In this document: piece after piece, positions 43,694 to 53,963 of the stretch
Layout of the letters: every line of letters starts with the position of its first letter
Position numbering within the stretch: position 1 is the first letter of the stretch
Source of the DNA: Thiohalophilus thiocyanatoxydans
GTDB lineage: Bacteria; Pseudomonadota; Gammaproteobacteria; UBA6429; Thiohalophilaceae
Direction of reading: 5' to 3'
DNA: 64,000 bases
Assembly (NCBI RefSeq): GCF_004366735.1
Contig: NZ_SOQX01000001.1
Span: 434,001 to 498,000 of the forward strand
Made by a program: the position numbers and the translations under genes
Notes under the pieces: model-generated
What the model saw: only the letters and a program-made list of their open reading frames with translations
Told to the model about the DNA's origin: nothing
The model's database searches: none

Positions 43694-44564
43694 TGCACAG
43701 ATAATCGACAAACGTCTGGCCCGGGGCGCGTTTGATCGCGCCGCCGGCAGTTATGATCAGGCGGCCGTATTACAGCGCGAGGTGGCCGACCGGATTCTGG
43801 AACGACTGGACTATATTAAACATGTGCCGCAGCGGCTGCTGGATGTCGGCTGCGGAACCGGGTATACCCTGCAACCCCTTGCCCGGCGCTATCCCGGCAG
43901 TGAGATCTGGGCGCTGGATGTCTCGCTCAATATGCTCGATCAGGCGCGGCGCAAACCGACGTTATGGCAAAAGTTTCGCGGGCGATTTCGCTATGTGGCC
44001 GGCGATGCCGAGCAATTACCCCTGGCGGATGCCAGTGTGGATATGATCTTCTCCAGTCTGGCGGTGCAGTGGTGCGTGGACCTGGATCGCACGTTTGCCG
44101 AGATGCGCCGGGTGCTCAAGCCGGACGGTTTGCTGATGTTCAGTACATTCGGCCCGGATACGCTCAGGGAACTGCGGCACTGTTTTGAATCAGTCGATGA
44201 CTATTCACATACCAACCAGTTTATCGATATGCATGACATCGGCGATGCCCTGTTACGTAACGGGTTCGGCGATCCGGTCATGGATATGGAAATGCTGACA
44301 GTGACCTATGATGATGTCCTGTCTATCATGCGCGATCTCAAACAGATCGGGGCACATAACGTCACTCAGGGGCGTGCCCGGGGCCTCACGGGCAAGCGGC
44401 GTATGCAGGCGGTGAGCGAGGCGTATGAACAGTTTCGTCAGGAACAGCGCCTGCCGGTCTCCTATGAAGTGCTGTATGGCCACGCCTGGGCAATGGAGAG
44501 TGCCGGAGAGGGTTGCGCGGTGCCTCAATCGGTTAATGTCTCCTTTGATGCCGGCCGTTCATGA
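43680..44564 (+). CDS. bioC: malonyl-ACP O-methyltransferase
   Basis: A 294-residue SAM-dependent methyltransferase. The early motif is RAAGSYDQAAVLQREVADRI, the SAM motif LLDVGCGTGYTLQPLARRYP, then DLDRTFAEMRRVLKPDGLLM and FGPDTLRELRHCF. It methylates malonyl-ACP so that it can be elongated to pimeloyl-ACP methyl ester. The gene overlaps bioH at its start and bioD at its end. Confidence 0.95.
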   Translation: MQRNDAQIIDKRLARGAFDRAAGSYDQAAVLQREVADRILERLDYIKHVPQRLLDVGCGTGYTLQPLARRYPGSEIWALDVSLNMLDQARRKPTLWQKFRGRFRYVAGDAEQLPLADASVDMIFSSLAVQWCVDLDRTFAEMRRVLKPDGLLMFSTFGPDTLRELRHCFESVDDYSHTNQFIDMHDIGDALLRNGFGDPVMDMEMLTVTYDDVLSIMRDLKQIGAHNVTQGRARGLTGKRRMQAVSEAYEQFRQEQRLPVSYEVLYGHAWAMESAGEGCAVPQSVNVSFDAGRS

Positions 44565-45259
44565 CTGACGCAGCATACCCGGGTATCTTTGTGACCGGCA
44601 CCGATACGGAGATCGGTAAGACCGTTTGCAGTTGCCTGCTGATCGACGCCTTGCAGCAACGGGGGCTGCGCGTGGCCGCTATGAAGCCGGTCGCCAGCGG
44701 CGGTCAATACCGACAAGGACAGCTGGTCAATGACGATGCCCTGCAGTTGCAGCAACAGTCCGGCCTTAACCAGGCTTACGAGCTGGTTAATCCGTATGTG
44801 TTCGAGCCCCCTGTCGCACCCCATCTGGCCGCCCGTCAGGCCGGGGAGGTCATCCGGCCCGAACCGATTCAGCAGGCGTTTTCCCAATTGAAAGCCGAGG
44901 CCGATCAGATTGTGGTCGAGGGTGTGGGTGGCTGGCGAGTGCCGTTGGCGGAGGATTTCGCGGTATCCGATTTGCCGCGTTTATTAAATCTGCCGGTGGT
45001 CCTGGTGATCGGGATGCGACTGGGTTGTCTCAATCATGCACTGTTGACGATAGAAAGTATCGAGCAGACCGGTAGCCACGTGGTGGGCTGGATGGCCAAC
45101 TACCTCGATCCCGCTTTCGATGCACAACAGGCGAATCTCCAAACCCTTGAATACCGCCTTGAAGCGCCTTGTCTGGCGCAGATCCCCTACCATGGTGAAC
45201 CCTTTACCCCATTACGACAGCAAGAAGTGGCCGCAGGCATAAATATAAGCTGGTTGTAA
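44561..45259 (+). CDS. bioD: dethiobiotin synthetase
   Basis: A 232-residue ATP-dependent carboxylase. The P-loop is FVTGTDTEIGKTVCSCLL (about 10-27), substrate residues lie in MKPVASGG, and VEGVGGWRVPLAEDF is the second nucleotide-binding segment. It closes the ureido ring before BioB acts. ATGA overlap with bioC. It is the last gene of the operon; only a weak hairpin (ATTCTGAAAGAAT, about 45260) follows, with no clear T run. Confidence 0.96.
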   Translation: MTDAAYPGIFVTGTDTEIGKTVCSCLLIDALQQRGLRVAAMKPVASGGQYRQGQLVNDDALQLQQQSGLNQAYELVNPYVFEPPVAPHLAARQAGEVIRPEPIQQAFSQLKAEADQIVVEGVGGWRVPLAEDFAVSDLPRLLNLPVVLVIGMRLGCLNHALLTIESIEQTGSHVVGWMANYLDPAFDAQQANLQTLEYRLEAPCLAQIPYHGEPFTPLRQQEVAAGINISWL

Positions 45260-45719
45260 TATTCTGAAAGAATGAAAGTGCTTGGAAAAATGTCAGCTGA
45301 TCGATAAGGTTATTAGCCGAATGAGGCTGGCTGACAAAATCAATCACTCGATGACCTGTATAAATAGCAGTAAATACTAATTAGTAAATAAATATATAAC
45401 CATCTACTGTTATTTCTGTTTGTTATAGACCTATTCTATCTTTTTTATTGCGCAGCCAGTCCCGCCTGATTACCATGCACGACAGCCTGAACACGAGATC
45501 ACCCTCGTGGGGGAAGAATAATAAAAATATATAGTGCCCGCGAGCGCATTGACTTACATACCGCGGCGGAAAAATCGGGCTGAGAAAAGTAATAAGAATT
45601 ATATAAACATTTAAGAATTATCCGCGCACGTCAGCATTTACTTCCAACAGGTTTGTAGGGCGACGGGTGTTTAAAATCATAACCAGAATTTAGTAATCCC
45701 AACCGGAAGAGGTAGAGGT
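45260..45719. other. 460-bp AT-rich region before the aa3 oxidase operon
   Basis: No gene is seen. The stretch is much richer in A+T than its neighbours, especially 45355-45445 and 45575-45620. A small hairpin CACGAG...CTCGTG lies at about 45491-45508, and a TTGACT at 45549-45554 could be a -35 without a convincing -10. This is the expected place for the coxB promoter and regulatory sites. A ribosome site AGAGG stands just before the coxB ATG. Confidence 0.5.
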
Positions 45720-46859
45720 ATGTCGGCAAATACGATAACGAGAAAGCTCCGAAGCTTCCTATATGCTGTTTTGCTGTTGGGGCCCGGCAGTGCACTTGCG
45801 GAATACAAACTGAATATGCCCGAGAGTGTCACCGTCGTCGGCAAGGAGATATTCGGACTGCATATGCTGGTGCTCTGGATTGTTACCATCGTCGGGATCG
45901 GCGTTTTCGGAGTCATCATCTATTCATTGTTTAAACACCGCAAGTCAAAAGGTGCGGTGGCGTCACAGTTTCACGAAAGCACAGCCGTGGAGGTTATCTG
46001 GACAGTTATCCCGCTGGTGATTCTGGTCCTGATCGCGATTCCGGCTACCAAGACGCTGCTGAAGATCGAAGACAGCAGTAATGCCGACGTGACTGTCAAG
46101 GCAACCGGTTGGCAATGGAAGTGGCAATATGAATATCTGGATGAGGATATAAGCTTTTTCAGCAATCTGGACTCCGACAGTAACGAAGCGCGTGAAAAAG
46201 GTTCGGGCGTCAATGTGCGGACTGTTGATAACTATCTGCTGGATGTCGACAAGCCGATCGTGGTGCCGGTTAACAAGAAAGTCCGGATTCTGACCACTTC
46301 CAACGATGTTATTCATGCCTGGTGGGTCCCGGATCTCGGCATCAAGCGTGACGCCATTCCCGGTTATATCAATGAAAGCTGGTTCAAGGCGACCGAAACG
46401 GGCACCTACCGTGGTCAGTGCGCCGAACTCTGCGGCAAGGATCACGGCTTTATGCCTATCGTGGTCAAGGTAGTTGCAGAAAATGACTATCAGAACTGGG
46501 TTGCGGAACAAAAAGAAGCGTCAGCCGCTGCCAGTGCAGGCAGTGATCGTGAATGGTCCGAGGACGAATTGATGACTCGTGGTGAAGAGGTTTACAAAGC
46601 CAATTGTGCGGCTTGTCACCAGGCTAACGGCGAAGGCGTTCCGGGTACCTTCCCGGCATTGGCCGGCGGTGAACTGACCACTGGTTCGGCAGAAGGCCAC
46701 ATTGATATCGTGCTGAACGGCAAGAGCGGCACGTCTATGCAGGCCTTTGGCCCGCAATTGAACGATGCCGATCTGGCCGCGGTTATCACTTATGAACGTA
46801 AAAGCTGGGGCAACGACGCCAGCGTTGTGCAACCGTCAGACGTTAAGGCAGCACGCTAA
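45720..46859 (+). CDS. coxB: cytochrome c oxidase subunit II with fused cytochrome c domain
   Basis: A 379-residue aa3-type subunit II: signal peptide (ending SALA), two transmembrane helices, a CuA domain with the ligands in HAWWVPDLGIK and QCAELCGKDHGFM, then a C-terminal cytochrome c domain with haem motif CAACHQANGEGVPGTFPAL and a late Met region (SGTSMQAFG). It takes electrons from cytochrome c at the periplasmic face; the fused haem domain makes this a caa3-type enzyme. First gene of coxB-coxA-small ORF-ctaG-coxC. Confidence 0.97.
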   Translation: MSANTITRKLRSFLYAVLLLGPGSALAEYKLNMPESVTVVGKEIFGLHMLVLWIVTIVGIGVFGVIIYSLFKHRKSKGAVASQFHESTAVEVIWTVIPLVILVLIAIPATKTLLKIEDSSNADVTVKATGWQWKWQYEYLDEDISFFSNLDSDSNEAREKGSGVNVRTVDNYLLDVDKPIVVPVNKKVRILTTSNDVIHAWWVPDLGIKRDAIPGYINESWFKATETGTYRGQCAELCGKDHGFMPIVVKVVAENDYQNWVAEQKEASAAASAGSDREWSEDELMTRGEEVYKANCAACHQANGEGVPGTFPALAGGELTTGSAEGHIDIVLNGKSGTSMQAFGPQLNDADLAAVITYERKSWGNDASVVQPSDVKAAR

Positions 46860-46880
46860 GGCGTAGTGGAGGATATAAGA

Positions 46881-48452
46881 ATGAGTACAGTAGCTGCGAC
46901 ACACGAGCATCACCACCCGACGGGTATTACGCGTTGGCTGTTTACGACCAACCATAAAGATATTGGTACCCTGTATCTGTGGTTTGCGTTCATCATGTTC
47001 CTGCTGGGCGGGGCCATGGCGATGGTCATACGTGCCGAGCTTTTCCAGCCGGGCATGCAGATCGTCGATCCGCATTTCTTTAACCAGATGACCACGATGC
47101 ACGGGCTGATCATGGTCTTCGGGGCGGTCATGCCGGCTTTCGTCGGTCTGGCCAACTGGCAGATTCCGTTGATGATCGGCGCGCCGGATATGGCCCTGCC
47201 GCGCATGAATAACTGGTCATTCTGGATCCTGCCGTTTGCCGGCACCATGCTGGTCAGTACCCTGTTCATGGAAGGCGGCGGCCCGGCCTTCGGCTGGACC
47301 TTCTACGCGCCGTTGTCCACGACCTTCGCGCCGGCCAGTACCGACTTCTTCATCTTTGCGGTTCATTTGCTCGGCTTTTCGTCCATCATGGGGGCCATCA
47401 ATATCATCGCCACCATTTTGAACATGCGGGCGCCGGGTATGACCCTGATGAAGATGCCGCTGTTTGTCTGGACCTGGCTGATTACCGCCTTCCTGCTGAT
47501 TGCGGTTATGCCGGTGCTGGCCGGTGCGGTCACCATGATGCTGACCGACCGCAATTTCGGCACCAGCTTCTTTGACGCCGCCGGTGGTGGTGATCCGGTT
47601 CTGTTCCAGCATGTGTTCTGGTTCTTCGGTCATCCCGAGGTGTACATCATGATCCTGCCGGCCTTTGGCGTGGTTTCACAGATCATCCCGACCTTCGCGC
47701 GCAAACCGCTGTTCGGGTATGCCTCGATGGTCTATGCGACCGCGGCGATTGCGTTCCTGTCGTTCATCGTCTGGGCACATCACATGTTTACTGTCGGCAT
47801 GCCGGTCGCCGGTGAGCTGTACTTTATGTACGCTACGGTCATGATTGCCGTGCCCACTGCGGTCAAGGTCTTCAACTGGACCGCAACCATGTGGAAGGGC
47901 TCCATGACCTTTGAAGCCCCGATGTTATGGGCGATTGCCTTTGTGTTCCTGTTTACCATCGGCGGCTTTACCGGACTGATGCTGGGTGTGGCACCGGCCG
48001 ACTTCCAGTACCACGATACTTATTTCGTGGTGGCGCACTTCCACTATGTACTGGTCACCGGGGCAGTCTTCGCGATTATCGCCGGTGTCTACTACTGGTT
48101 GCCAAAATGGACCGGGAACATGTATCACGAAGGGCTGGCCAAATGGCATTTCTGGCTTTCAGCCATTTCGGTCAACGTGCTGTTTTTCCCGATGCACTTT
48201 GTCGGCCTGGCCGGTATGCCGCGGCGTATTCCGGACTACTCACCGATGTTTGCCGAATTTAACATGATGGCTTCTCTCGGTGGGTTCGTGTTCGGTGCCA
48301 GTCAGTTGCTGTTCCTGTACATCATTATCAAGACCATTCGTGGTGGCGAAAAGGCTACTGACGAAGTATGGGAAGGTGCGGAAGGTCTGGAATGGACTGT
48401 CGCTTCACCGGCGCCATACCACACTTTCGAAACGCCGCCGCAGGTCAAATAA
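46881..48452 (+). CDS. coxA: cytochrome c oxidase subunit I
   Basis: A 523-residue haem-copper oxidase core with about 12 helices. The N-terminal phrase is [19 protein letters not shown], the haem a ligand is in [29 protein letters not shown] holds the CuB His and the D-channel Glu of the A family, AHHMFTVGM the CuB His pair, and [14 protein letters not shown] the haem a and a3 ligands. GGAGG stands 10 bp before the ATG at 46881, which is preferred over 46866. Confidence 0.98.
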   Translation: MSTVAATHEHHHPTGITRWLFTTNHKDIGTLYLWFAFIMFLLGGAMAMVIRAELFQPGMQIVDPHFFNQMTTMHGLIMVFGAVMPAFVGLANWQIPLMIGAPDMALPRMNNWSFWILPFAGTMLVSTLFMEGGGPAFGWTFYAPLSTTFAPASTDFFIFAVHLLGFSSIMGAINIIATILNMRAPGMTLMKMPLFVWTWLITAFLLIAVMPVLAGAVTMMLTDRNFGTSFFDAAGGGDPVLFQHVFWFFGHPEVYIMILPAFGVVSQIIPTFARKPLFGYASMVYATAAIAFLSFIVWAHHMFTVGMPVAGELYFMYATVMIAVPTAVKVFNWTATMWKGSMTFEAPMLWAIAFVFLFTIGGFTGLMLGVAPADFQYHDTYFVVAHFHYVLVTGAVFAIIAGVYYWLPKWTGNMYHEGLAKWHFWLSAISVNVLFFPMHFVGLAGMPRRIPDYSPMFAEFNMMASLGGFVFGASQLLFLYIIIKTIRGGEKATDEVWEGAEGLEWTVASPAPYHTFETPPQVK

Positions 48453-48518
48453 GATCATTGACGCGGGAGAACTTCCTTTACAGGCGTTCTCCCGGTCAAT
48501 TAATACAAGGCTGTATAG

Positions 48519-48623
48519 ATGAGTAGTAATGTGGCGAGAGTGAAAGCTAAAAAATCAACCATCGCGATTCTGGTATTGATCGCAGTGGGGTTTTATATCG
48601 CGATTTTTGCCAAATACTGGTGA
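48519..48623 (+). CDS. 34-residue single-helix protein between coxA and ctaG
   Basis: The short frame encodes MSSNVARVKAKKSTIAILVL, followed by a hydrophobic stretch and ending IFAKYW. It has a basic N-terminus and one transmembrane helix (about 14-30). It stands 7 bp before ctaG in the same operon. Tiny proteins in this position in other bacteria are annotated as cytochrome oxidase small assembly proteins, and this may be one. The short length limits certainty. Confidence 0.65.
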   Translation: MSSNVARVKAKKSTIAILVLIAVGFYIAIFAKYW

Positions 48624-48629
48624 TGGGTT

Positions 48630-49271
48630 ATGGCCGAGGATAAAAAATCTGCCATATCACACGGCAAACTGGTCGGGAAGCTGACCGTAGTAGTGTTTGC
48701 CATGTTCGGCTTCGGATTTGCGCTGGTGCCGATGTATGACATGATTTGCGATGCGTTTGGTCTTAACGGCCGGTTTGTTGAAATCGAGCAGGGTACATTT
48801 GGCGCCGAGCAAGGGCAGATCAAGGGGCAGCAACTGGCGACCCGACGAGATATCAATCGTACCATTACAGTGCAATTTACTGCGACGTTGAACCAGAGTA
48901 TGGCCTGGGAATTCGAGCCATTAACACGCAGCATGGAATTGCACCCGGGTGAGATCAAGCAGGTGAAATACCTGGCTCATAACAAGACCGGTAAGAAAGT
49001 TGTCGCCCAGGCGGTGCCGAGTGTCGCGCCGGGCCAGGCCACAAAATATTTTACCAAAATGGAATGCTTCTGCTTTGATCAGCAGACATTCGAACCGGGT
49101 GAAACCAAGGAGATGCAACTGGTATTTGTTGTTGATCCGGATTTACCCAGAAATGTTAATACGATAACCCTGGGTTATACATTTTTTGATACGGACAGAA
49201 AAGCCGGGCTGGAAAGTGACGAGAAAATCATCATGGCGGCAGCTGAAAGCAGCAAGGCGTATCTGAACTAA
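48630..49271 (+). CDS. ctaG: cytochrome c oxidase assembly protein CtaG (Cox11)
   Basis: A 213-residue protein with one N-terminal transmembrane helix (LTVVVFAMFGFGFALVPMYD) and a periplasmic copper-binding domain with the Cys pair in KMECFCFDQQTFEPGE. It delivers copper to the CuB site of subunit I. It is placed between coxA and coxC, the usual position. Confidence 0.97.
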   Translation: MAEDKKSAISHGKLVGKLTVVVFAMFGFGFALVPMYDMICDAFGLNGRFVEIEQGTFGAEQGQIKGQQLATRRDINRTITVQFTATLNQSMAWEFEPLTRSMELHPGEIKQVKYLAHNKTGKKVVAQAVPSVAPGQATKYFTKMECFCFDQQTFEPGETKEMQLVFVVDPDLPRNVNTITLGYTFFDTDRKAGLESDEKIIMAAAESSKAYLN

Positions 49272-49311
49272 TAACAATTACCACGACATATAAGCATAAA
49301 GAGGGGTAGCC

Positions 49312-50181
49312 ATGTCACAAGCACAAGGTAGCTATTATTTGCCCGAACCGAGCCACTGGCCGATTGTGGGCTCGATCGGCCTGTTCACCCTGCTGGCCGG
49401 TTTCGCCGGATGGCTGCACGGCGGCAGTAGCCTGTGGATAATCGTTGGCGCAATTATTGTCATCGTGATGATGTTTGGCTGGTTCGGCAAGGTCATTTCT
49501 GAAAGTGAATCCGGGCAGTATAACGCGCAAGTTGATGTTTCATTTCGGATGGGCATGGCCTGGTTCATTTTCTCGGAAGTCATGTTCTTTGCCGCCTTCT
49601 TCGGTGCTCTGTTCTATGTGCGGCAATGGGCATTGCCCTGGCTGGATGGCGCTGGAAACAATGCGATGACCGGCGAGTTGTTGTGGCCGAATTTTCAGGC
49701 AGCCTGGCCGTTGATGGATGTCCCGAACCCGGAAGGTTTTGACCGACCGAAGGAAGTTGTCGGTGCATGGGGTGTCCCGTTCTATAACACGATTATCCTG
49801 CTGACCTCCGGGCTGACCGTTACCTGGGCACACTGGGGGCTGAAGAAAAACAACCGTACACAACTGATCACGGGTTTGTTCCTGACGGTTGCCCTGGGCG
49901 CGTTATTCGTTGCCTTACAGGCCTGGGAATACGGTCATGCGTATACCGATCTGAACCTGAAGCTGTCATCCGGTATCTACGGTTCGACATTCTTTATGTT
50001 AACCGGGTTCCACGGATTGCACGTTACCATCGGTGCTATCATGTTGCTGGTGATGCTGTTGCGAGCCATCAAGGGTCACTTCACTGCCAAACATCACTTT
50101 GCCTTTGAAGCGGCTGCCTGGTACTGGCACTTTGTGGATGTGGTCTGGCTCGGCCTGTTTATTTTCGTATACTGGCTGTAA
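49312..50181 (+). CDS. coxC: cytochrome c oxidase subunit III
   Basis: A 289-residue membrane protein with about seven helices. Family phrases are [60 protein letters not shown] and [19 protein letters not shown]. It stabilises the catalytic core. GAGGGG precedes the ATG, and a strong terminator follows. Confidence 0.97.
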   Translation: MSQAQGSYYLPEPSHWPIVGSIGLFTLLAGFAGWLHGGSSLWIIVGAIIVIVMMFGWFGKVISESESGQYNAQVDVSFRMGMAWFIFSEVMFFAAFFGALFYVRQWALPWLDGAGNNAMTGELLWPNFQAAWPLMDVPNPEGFDRPKEVVGAWGVPFYNTIILLTSGLTVTWAHWGLKKNNRTQLITGLFLTVALGALFVALQAWEYGHAYTDLNLKLSSGIYGSTFFMLTGFHGLHVTIGAIMLLVMLLRAIKGHFTAKHHFAFEAAAWYWHFVDVVWLGLFIFVYWL

Positions 50182-50204
50182 GCGGATATATAAGGGCTAT
50201 GGAA

Positions 50205-50232
50205 GGCGCCGCGATCGCGGCGCCTTTTTTTT
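50205..50232 (+). terminator. intrinsic terminator after coxC
   Basis: GGCGCCGCGATCGCGGCGCC is a perfectly self-complementary 20-mer followed by eight T residues. It ends the coxB-coxC transcript, so the SURF1 and haem A genes have their own promoter or rely on read-through. Confidence 0.9.
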
Positions 50233-50301
50233 GCTTAAGAGTCTGGCCGGGTAGTGGTGTAATAGAATGCAGTTAGAGACGGTGAAAAAATCGCAATAGC
50301 G

Positions 50302-50508
50302 TTATATCAGCGCGTGTGGTGAAATAAGCCCGAGTGAATAGCCGATCATGATGAAAATCAACAGGCCGATGGACAGGGCGATCCGTACGGTCAATGCCTT
50401 GACGGTGCGGGTAGAGTCCTGATTGCCTCTGAGCATGGAAAACAGGGCTGTAGCCAGGCTGAGCAAGATCAGCACCAGGACAGTGACGATGATGGCTTTG
50501 AAAAGCAT
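50302..50508 (-). CDS. DUF2909 twin-helix membrane protein
   Basis: A 68-residue protein, MLFKAIIVTVLVLILLSLAT..., with two hydrophobic helices joined by a loop with MLRGNQDSTRTVKALTVR. It matches the DUF2909 family, which is often found among cytochrome oxidase genes. The ATG at 50508 has GGAGGT just upstream; the longer frame to 50640 lies antisense to the SURF1 gene. It is the only minus-strand gene inside the oxidase region and is divergent from SURF1. Confidence 0.8.
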   Translation of the reverse strand: MLFKAIIVTVLVLILLSLATALFSMLRGNQDSTRTVKALTVRIALSIGLLIFIMIGYSLGLISPHALI

Positions 50509-50581
50509 GGTTACCTCCGCAAGCTGATGAGCAAAGTATACCCAAATTGCCGCGACGGGCATATGGACGATTGGTGAGAAA

Positions 50582-51322
50582 ATGCAATTCGGCAATCGCG
50601 AATTCCGGCCGCGCCTGTGGCCGACTGTAGCAACACTCATTCTGTTGCCGGTATTGCTCTGGCTGGGCTTCTGGCAGCTGGATCGGGCGCAGGAAAAACG
50701 TGAGATTGAACAACGTTATACCGAACAGCAGTCCCGTCCGGCGGTCGGGTTAAACCGGCTCGACCCGGCAGACAAGATAGAATATCGGCGGGTTACGGTT
50801 CGTGGACACTTTGCTGACGAGCGACAGATCCTGCTGGATAACCAGATCCATCAGGGACAGGCTGGCTATCATATACTGACGCCGTTACAGATTGAAGACA
50901 GCCACCGGTATATCCTGGTTAATCGCGGCTGGGTGAATGGCAGCATGCAACGTAGCAAATTACCGGAAGTTAACACTCCGGATGACGCAGTTGCACTGAC
51001 CGGCCGGCTGAAAATGCCGGCTGGGATCGGCATTAAACTTGGCGATCAGAGCTATACCGACACCGACTGGCCACGGGTGGTGCAGTGGCTTGATATTCAG
51101 GAGTTGGAAAAAGAGACCGGCTACGAGCTGTATCCTTATATATTGCAACTGGATGAAGACCAGCCGCACGGGTTTGTCAGAGAGTGGAAAATTGTCAGCA
51201 GTTCGCCTGAGCAGAGTACCAGTTATGCCGTACAGTGGTTCACGCTTGCGCTGGTCCTGGTTTTAATATTCATATTCGTTAACAGTAGAAAAATTGACCA
51301 TGCAGAACATGAACGTAAGTAA
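50582..51322 (+). CDS. SURF1 family oxidase assembly protein
   Basis: A 246-residue protein with a helix at each end (about 15-35 and 220-240). The family motifs are LLWLGFWQLDRAQEK, VTVRGHFADERQILLDNQ, GYHILTPLQI and ILVNRGWVNGS. SURF1 proteins help insert haem a into subunit I. It is followed by the SCO-like gene, which overlaps its end by about 20 bp. Confidence 0.94.
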   Translation: MQFGNREFRPRLWPTVATLILLPVLLWLGFWQLDRAQEKREIEQRYTEQQSRPAVGLNRLDPADKIEYRRVTVRGHFADERQILLDNQIHQGQAGYHILTPLQIEDSHRYILVNRGWVNGSMQRSKLPEVNTPDDAVALTGRLKMPAGIGIKLGDQSYTDTDWPRVVQWLDIQELEKETGYELYPYILQLDEDQPHGFVREWKIVSSSPEQSTSYAVQWFTLALVLVLIFIFVNSRKIDHAEHERK

Positions 51323-51926
51323 AGCACAGCGCAACAAGGGCCGGCGGGATTTTTTGCTGCTGGTGGCCGTATTCTTTCTACCGATTATTATTGTCCTGAT
51401 TCTGTATTTCAATCTGGATAAATGGGAAATAGGCGGGGAGCGTAATCATGGGGAACTGATTCAGCCGCCACGTGAATTAAGAGATATTGTTATGACCGAC
51501 GTGCAGGGCGAAGAGTTTCGCTTTTCCGATGTGCGTGACAGGTGGCTCATGATCAAATTCGGCGGTGCGCAATGTAACGAGAAGTGCAGGGATGAGCTAT
51601 ACCTTATGCGGCAGATACGTCTGGCTCAGGGTGGAAACCGGCAGCGTATTGTACGGATATATATATCGACAGACGGTGCCCCGAAAGAAAGCCTGCGTAA
51701 TGTGCTGGGCGATCATCCCGAGTTGAAGTTGGTGTATGGGGAGCAGTCCGAAATAAAGAAAATTGTCGAACTGTTTAAACATGATGTCGGCAGTGGGCCG
51801 GATGTGCAGTCAATGTACCTGGCTGATCCCCGGGGATATCTGATGATGAGTTACCCTGATGATTATGAACCGAAGGGTGCTATCCGGGATCTGGAACGCT
51901 TGTTGAAGTTTGCCCGTTCAGGATAA
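51300..51926 (+). CDS. SCO-like oxidase assembly protein with thioredoxin fold
   Basis: About 208 residues: a basic N-terminus, one transmembrane helix (about 20-40, FLLLVAVFFLPIIIVLILYF) and a periplasmic thioredoxin-like domain with FGGAQCNEKCRDELYLMRQI, which carries the CxxxC copper or redox motif at the place used by SCO1. It likely helps assemble CuA or keep it reduced. The start is uncertain: ATG at 51300 or 51309, or TTG at 51294. It lies between SURF1 and ctaA, a position typical for this family. Confidence 0.8.
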   Translation: MQNMNVSKAQRNKGRRDFLLLVAVFFLPIIIVLILYFNLDKWEIGGERNHGELIQPPRELRDIVMTDVQGEEFRFSDVRDRWLMIKFGGAQCNEKCRDELYLMRQIRLAQGGNRQRIVRIYISTDGAPKESLRNVLGDHPELKLVYGEQSEIKKIVELFKHDVGSGPDVQSMYLADPRGYLMMSYPDDYEPKGAIRDLERLLKFARSG

Positions 51927-51932
51927 TAAAAA

Positions 51933-52946
51933 ATGAACAAAGAAACGCTGTTTGCCAGACTGGGATTCATTGCCACCGCACTGGCGTTGTGTGTGGTAAT
52001 ACTGGGCGCCTATGTGCGTCTGTCTGACGCGGGGCTGGGCTGTCCCGACTGGCCCGGCTGCTACGGGTACCTGGGTGTGCCGAAAACCGAGCAGGAGGTT
52101 ATGACAGCCAATTCACTGTACCCGGAACGGCCGGTCGAGGCGCACAAGGCCTGGAAGGAGATGATTCATCGCTATTTCGCCGGGATTCTCGGGCTGCTGG
52201 TATTCAGCCTGGCCTTTATTGCCTGGCGTAATCGCCGGCATCCCGGGCAGGCACTCAAGTTGCCGTTGTTCCTGAGCGTACTGATCATATTTCAGGCTTT
52301 GCTGGGGATGTGGACCGTCACCATCAAGCTCAAGCCGCTGATCGTAATGTTGCACCTGATGGGGGGGATGGCAACCCTCTCGTTGTTGTGGTGGCTGACC
52401 CTGCGACACCTGAATCTGTTTGCCCGCCTGCGCGGGGCTATACAGGAGAGTCGACTGAAAAAACTGGCCCTGGTCGGGTTGCTGGTGGTGGTCGGCCAGA
52501 TCATGCTGGGGGGCTGGACCAGTGCCAACTATGCGGCCCTGCACTGCACCGATTTTCCCACTTGTCAGGGTGAATGGTGGCCGCAAACCGATTTTGGCGA
52601 GGCTTTTACGATGTGGCACGGTATCGGTCCCGACTATGAAGGCGGCGTGATGAGCAATACCGCACGGGTCACGGTACACGTCACACATCGAGTCGGTGCC
52701 CTGGTGGTCTTCTTGTATCTCGGCGCACTCGGGCTAATGCTGTTGCTGGGGCGTTTTGGAGGGAGCCTGCGACCGATGGGTTTGACCTTGTTACTCATAA
52801 TGTTACTGCAGGTCAGCCTGGGGATCGCCAATGTGTTGTTGTCCCTGCCGCTGGGTGTGGCGGTGGCGCATAACGGCGTGGGTGCGTTATTGTTATTGAC
52901 CCTGGTGAGTCTGAATCACCTGGCATTCAAGCCGCGGAGAACGTGA
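51933..52946 (+). CDS. ctaA: haem A synthase
   Basis: A 337-residue membrane protein with about eight helices. Haem-ligand histidines lie in [41 protein letters not shown] and [31 protein letters not shown] is the family N-terminal motif. It oxidises haem O to haem A for the aa3 oxidase. The stop TGA overlaps the ctaB start (TGATG). Confidence 0.95.
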   Translation: MNKETLFARLGFIATALALCVVILGAYVRLSDAGLGCPDWPGCYGYLGVPKTEQEVMTANSLYPERPVEAHKAWKEMIHRYFAGILGLLVFSLAFIAWRNRRHPGQALKLPLFLSVLIIFQALLGMWTVTIKLKPLIVMLHLMGGMATLSLLWWLTLRHLNLFARLRGAIQESRLKKLALVGLLVVVGQIMLGGWTSANYAALHCTDFPTCQGEWWPQTDFGEAFTMWHGIGPDYEGGVMSNTARVTVHVTHRVGALVVFLYLGALGLMLLLGRFGGSLRPMGLTLLLIMLLQVSLGIANVLLSLPLGVAVAHNGVGALLLLTLVSLNHLAFKPRRT

Positions 52947-53869
52947 TGGGTGAGTCCGTCAAACAGTCTGAAGCTCGCCCGGCGATTTTCCGGTTGTGGT
53001 GTGATTACTATACCCTGTGCAAGCCCAAGGTCGTGGCACTGATCGTGTTTACGGCGGTCGTCGGCATGTTTTTGTCCGTGCCGGGAATGGTGCCATGGCA
53101 GCCGTTGATCTTCGGCACGCTGGGGATCGGTCTGGCCGCAGCCTCGGCGGCGGCGATTAACCAGATTGTGGATCAGAAGATCGATGCCCAGATGCAGCGG
53201 ACCTCGAAACGTCCGCTGCCTTCCGGGACCATTACCAACAAACAGGCCTTGTTGTTTTCCGCCCTGCTGGGTATCGTCTCGATGCTGATCCTGGTTTATC
53301 TGGTCAATCCGCTAACCGCCGTGCTCACGCTCTTCTCCCTGATCGGTTACGCCTTTATCTATACCATGTATCTGAAGCGGGCCACCCCGCAGAATATCGT
53401 CATCGGCGGGGCCGCCGGTGCCGCGCCGCCGGTACTGGGCTGGACCGCCGTGACCGGGCAGATCCATCCCGATAGCCTGTTGTTGTTTTTGATTATTTAC
53501 ACCTGGACGCCGCCCCATTTCTGGGCGCTGGCCATCCACAAGCGCGAGGAGTACGCCAAGGTGGATGTGCCGATGTTGCCGGTGACCCACGGCGTGCAGT
53601 TCACCCGCCTGCATGTCCTGCTGTATACCATTATTATGTTCGGCATCACCCTGTTGCCGTTCGCCACCCGGATGAGCGGCTGGCTCTACTTTATTGGCGC
53701 GATTATCCTGGGCGGCATTTTCCTCTACTATGCGATCCGCATGCAGTCTGGCAAGGATCCGAAAATCGCCATCAAAACATTCGGTTATTCCATCGTCTAT
53801 CTGATGGGACTGTTTGCCCTGCTGCTGATCGATCACTATGTCCCGTTGTTACTGACGCTACGGCCATAA
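52946..53869 (+). CDS. ctaB: protohaem IX farnesyltransferase
   Basis: A 307-residue UbiA-type prenyltransferase, also called CyoE. The first aspartate-rich motif is [20 protein letters not shown], with [20 protein letters not shown] later. It makes haem O from haem B. The ATG at 52946 shares its first base with the ctaA stop, so translation is coupled. It ends the aa3 region. Confidence 0.95.
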   Translation: MGESVKQSEARPAIFRLWCDYYTLCKPKVVALIVFTAVVGMFLSVPGMVPWQPLIFGTLGIGLAAASAAAINQIVDQKIDAQMQRTSKRPLPSGTITNKQALLFSALLGIVSMLILVYLVNPLTAVLTLFSLIGYAFIYTMYLKRATPQNIVIGGAAGAAPPVLGWTAVTGQIHPDSLLLFLIIYTWTPPHFWALAIHKREEYAKVDVPMLPVTHGVQFTRLHVLLYTIIMFGITLLPFATRMSGWLYFIGAIILGGIFLYYAIRMQSGKDPKIAIKTFGYSIVYLMGLFALLLIDHYVPLLLTLRP

Positions 53870-53963
53870 TCCACTTTTATTGTAAGTCTTAAAGGCCGGT
53901 GTAAATTTTCCCGTATCCAGCCCCGGATGACTCAGCTGTCTATACTTGCGGGGCTATCCGGAG

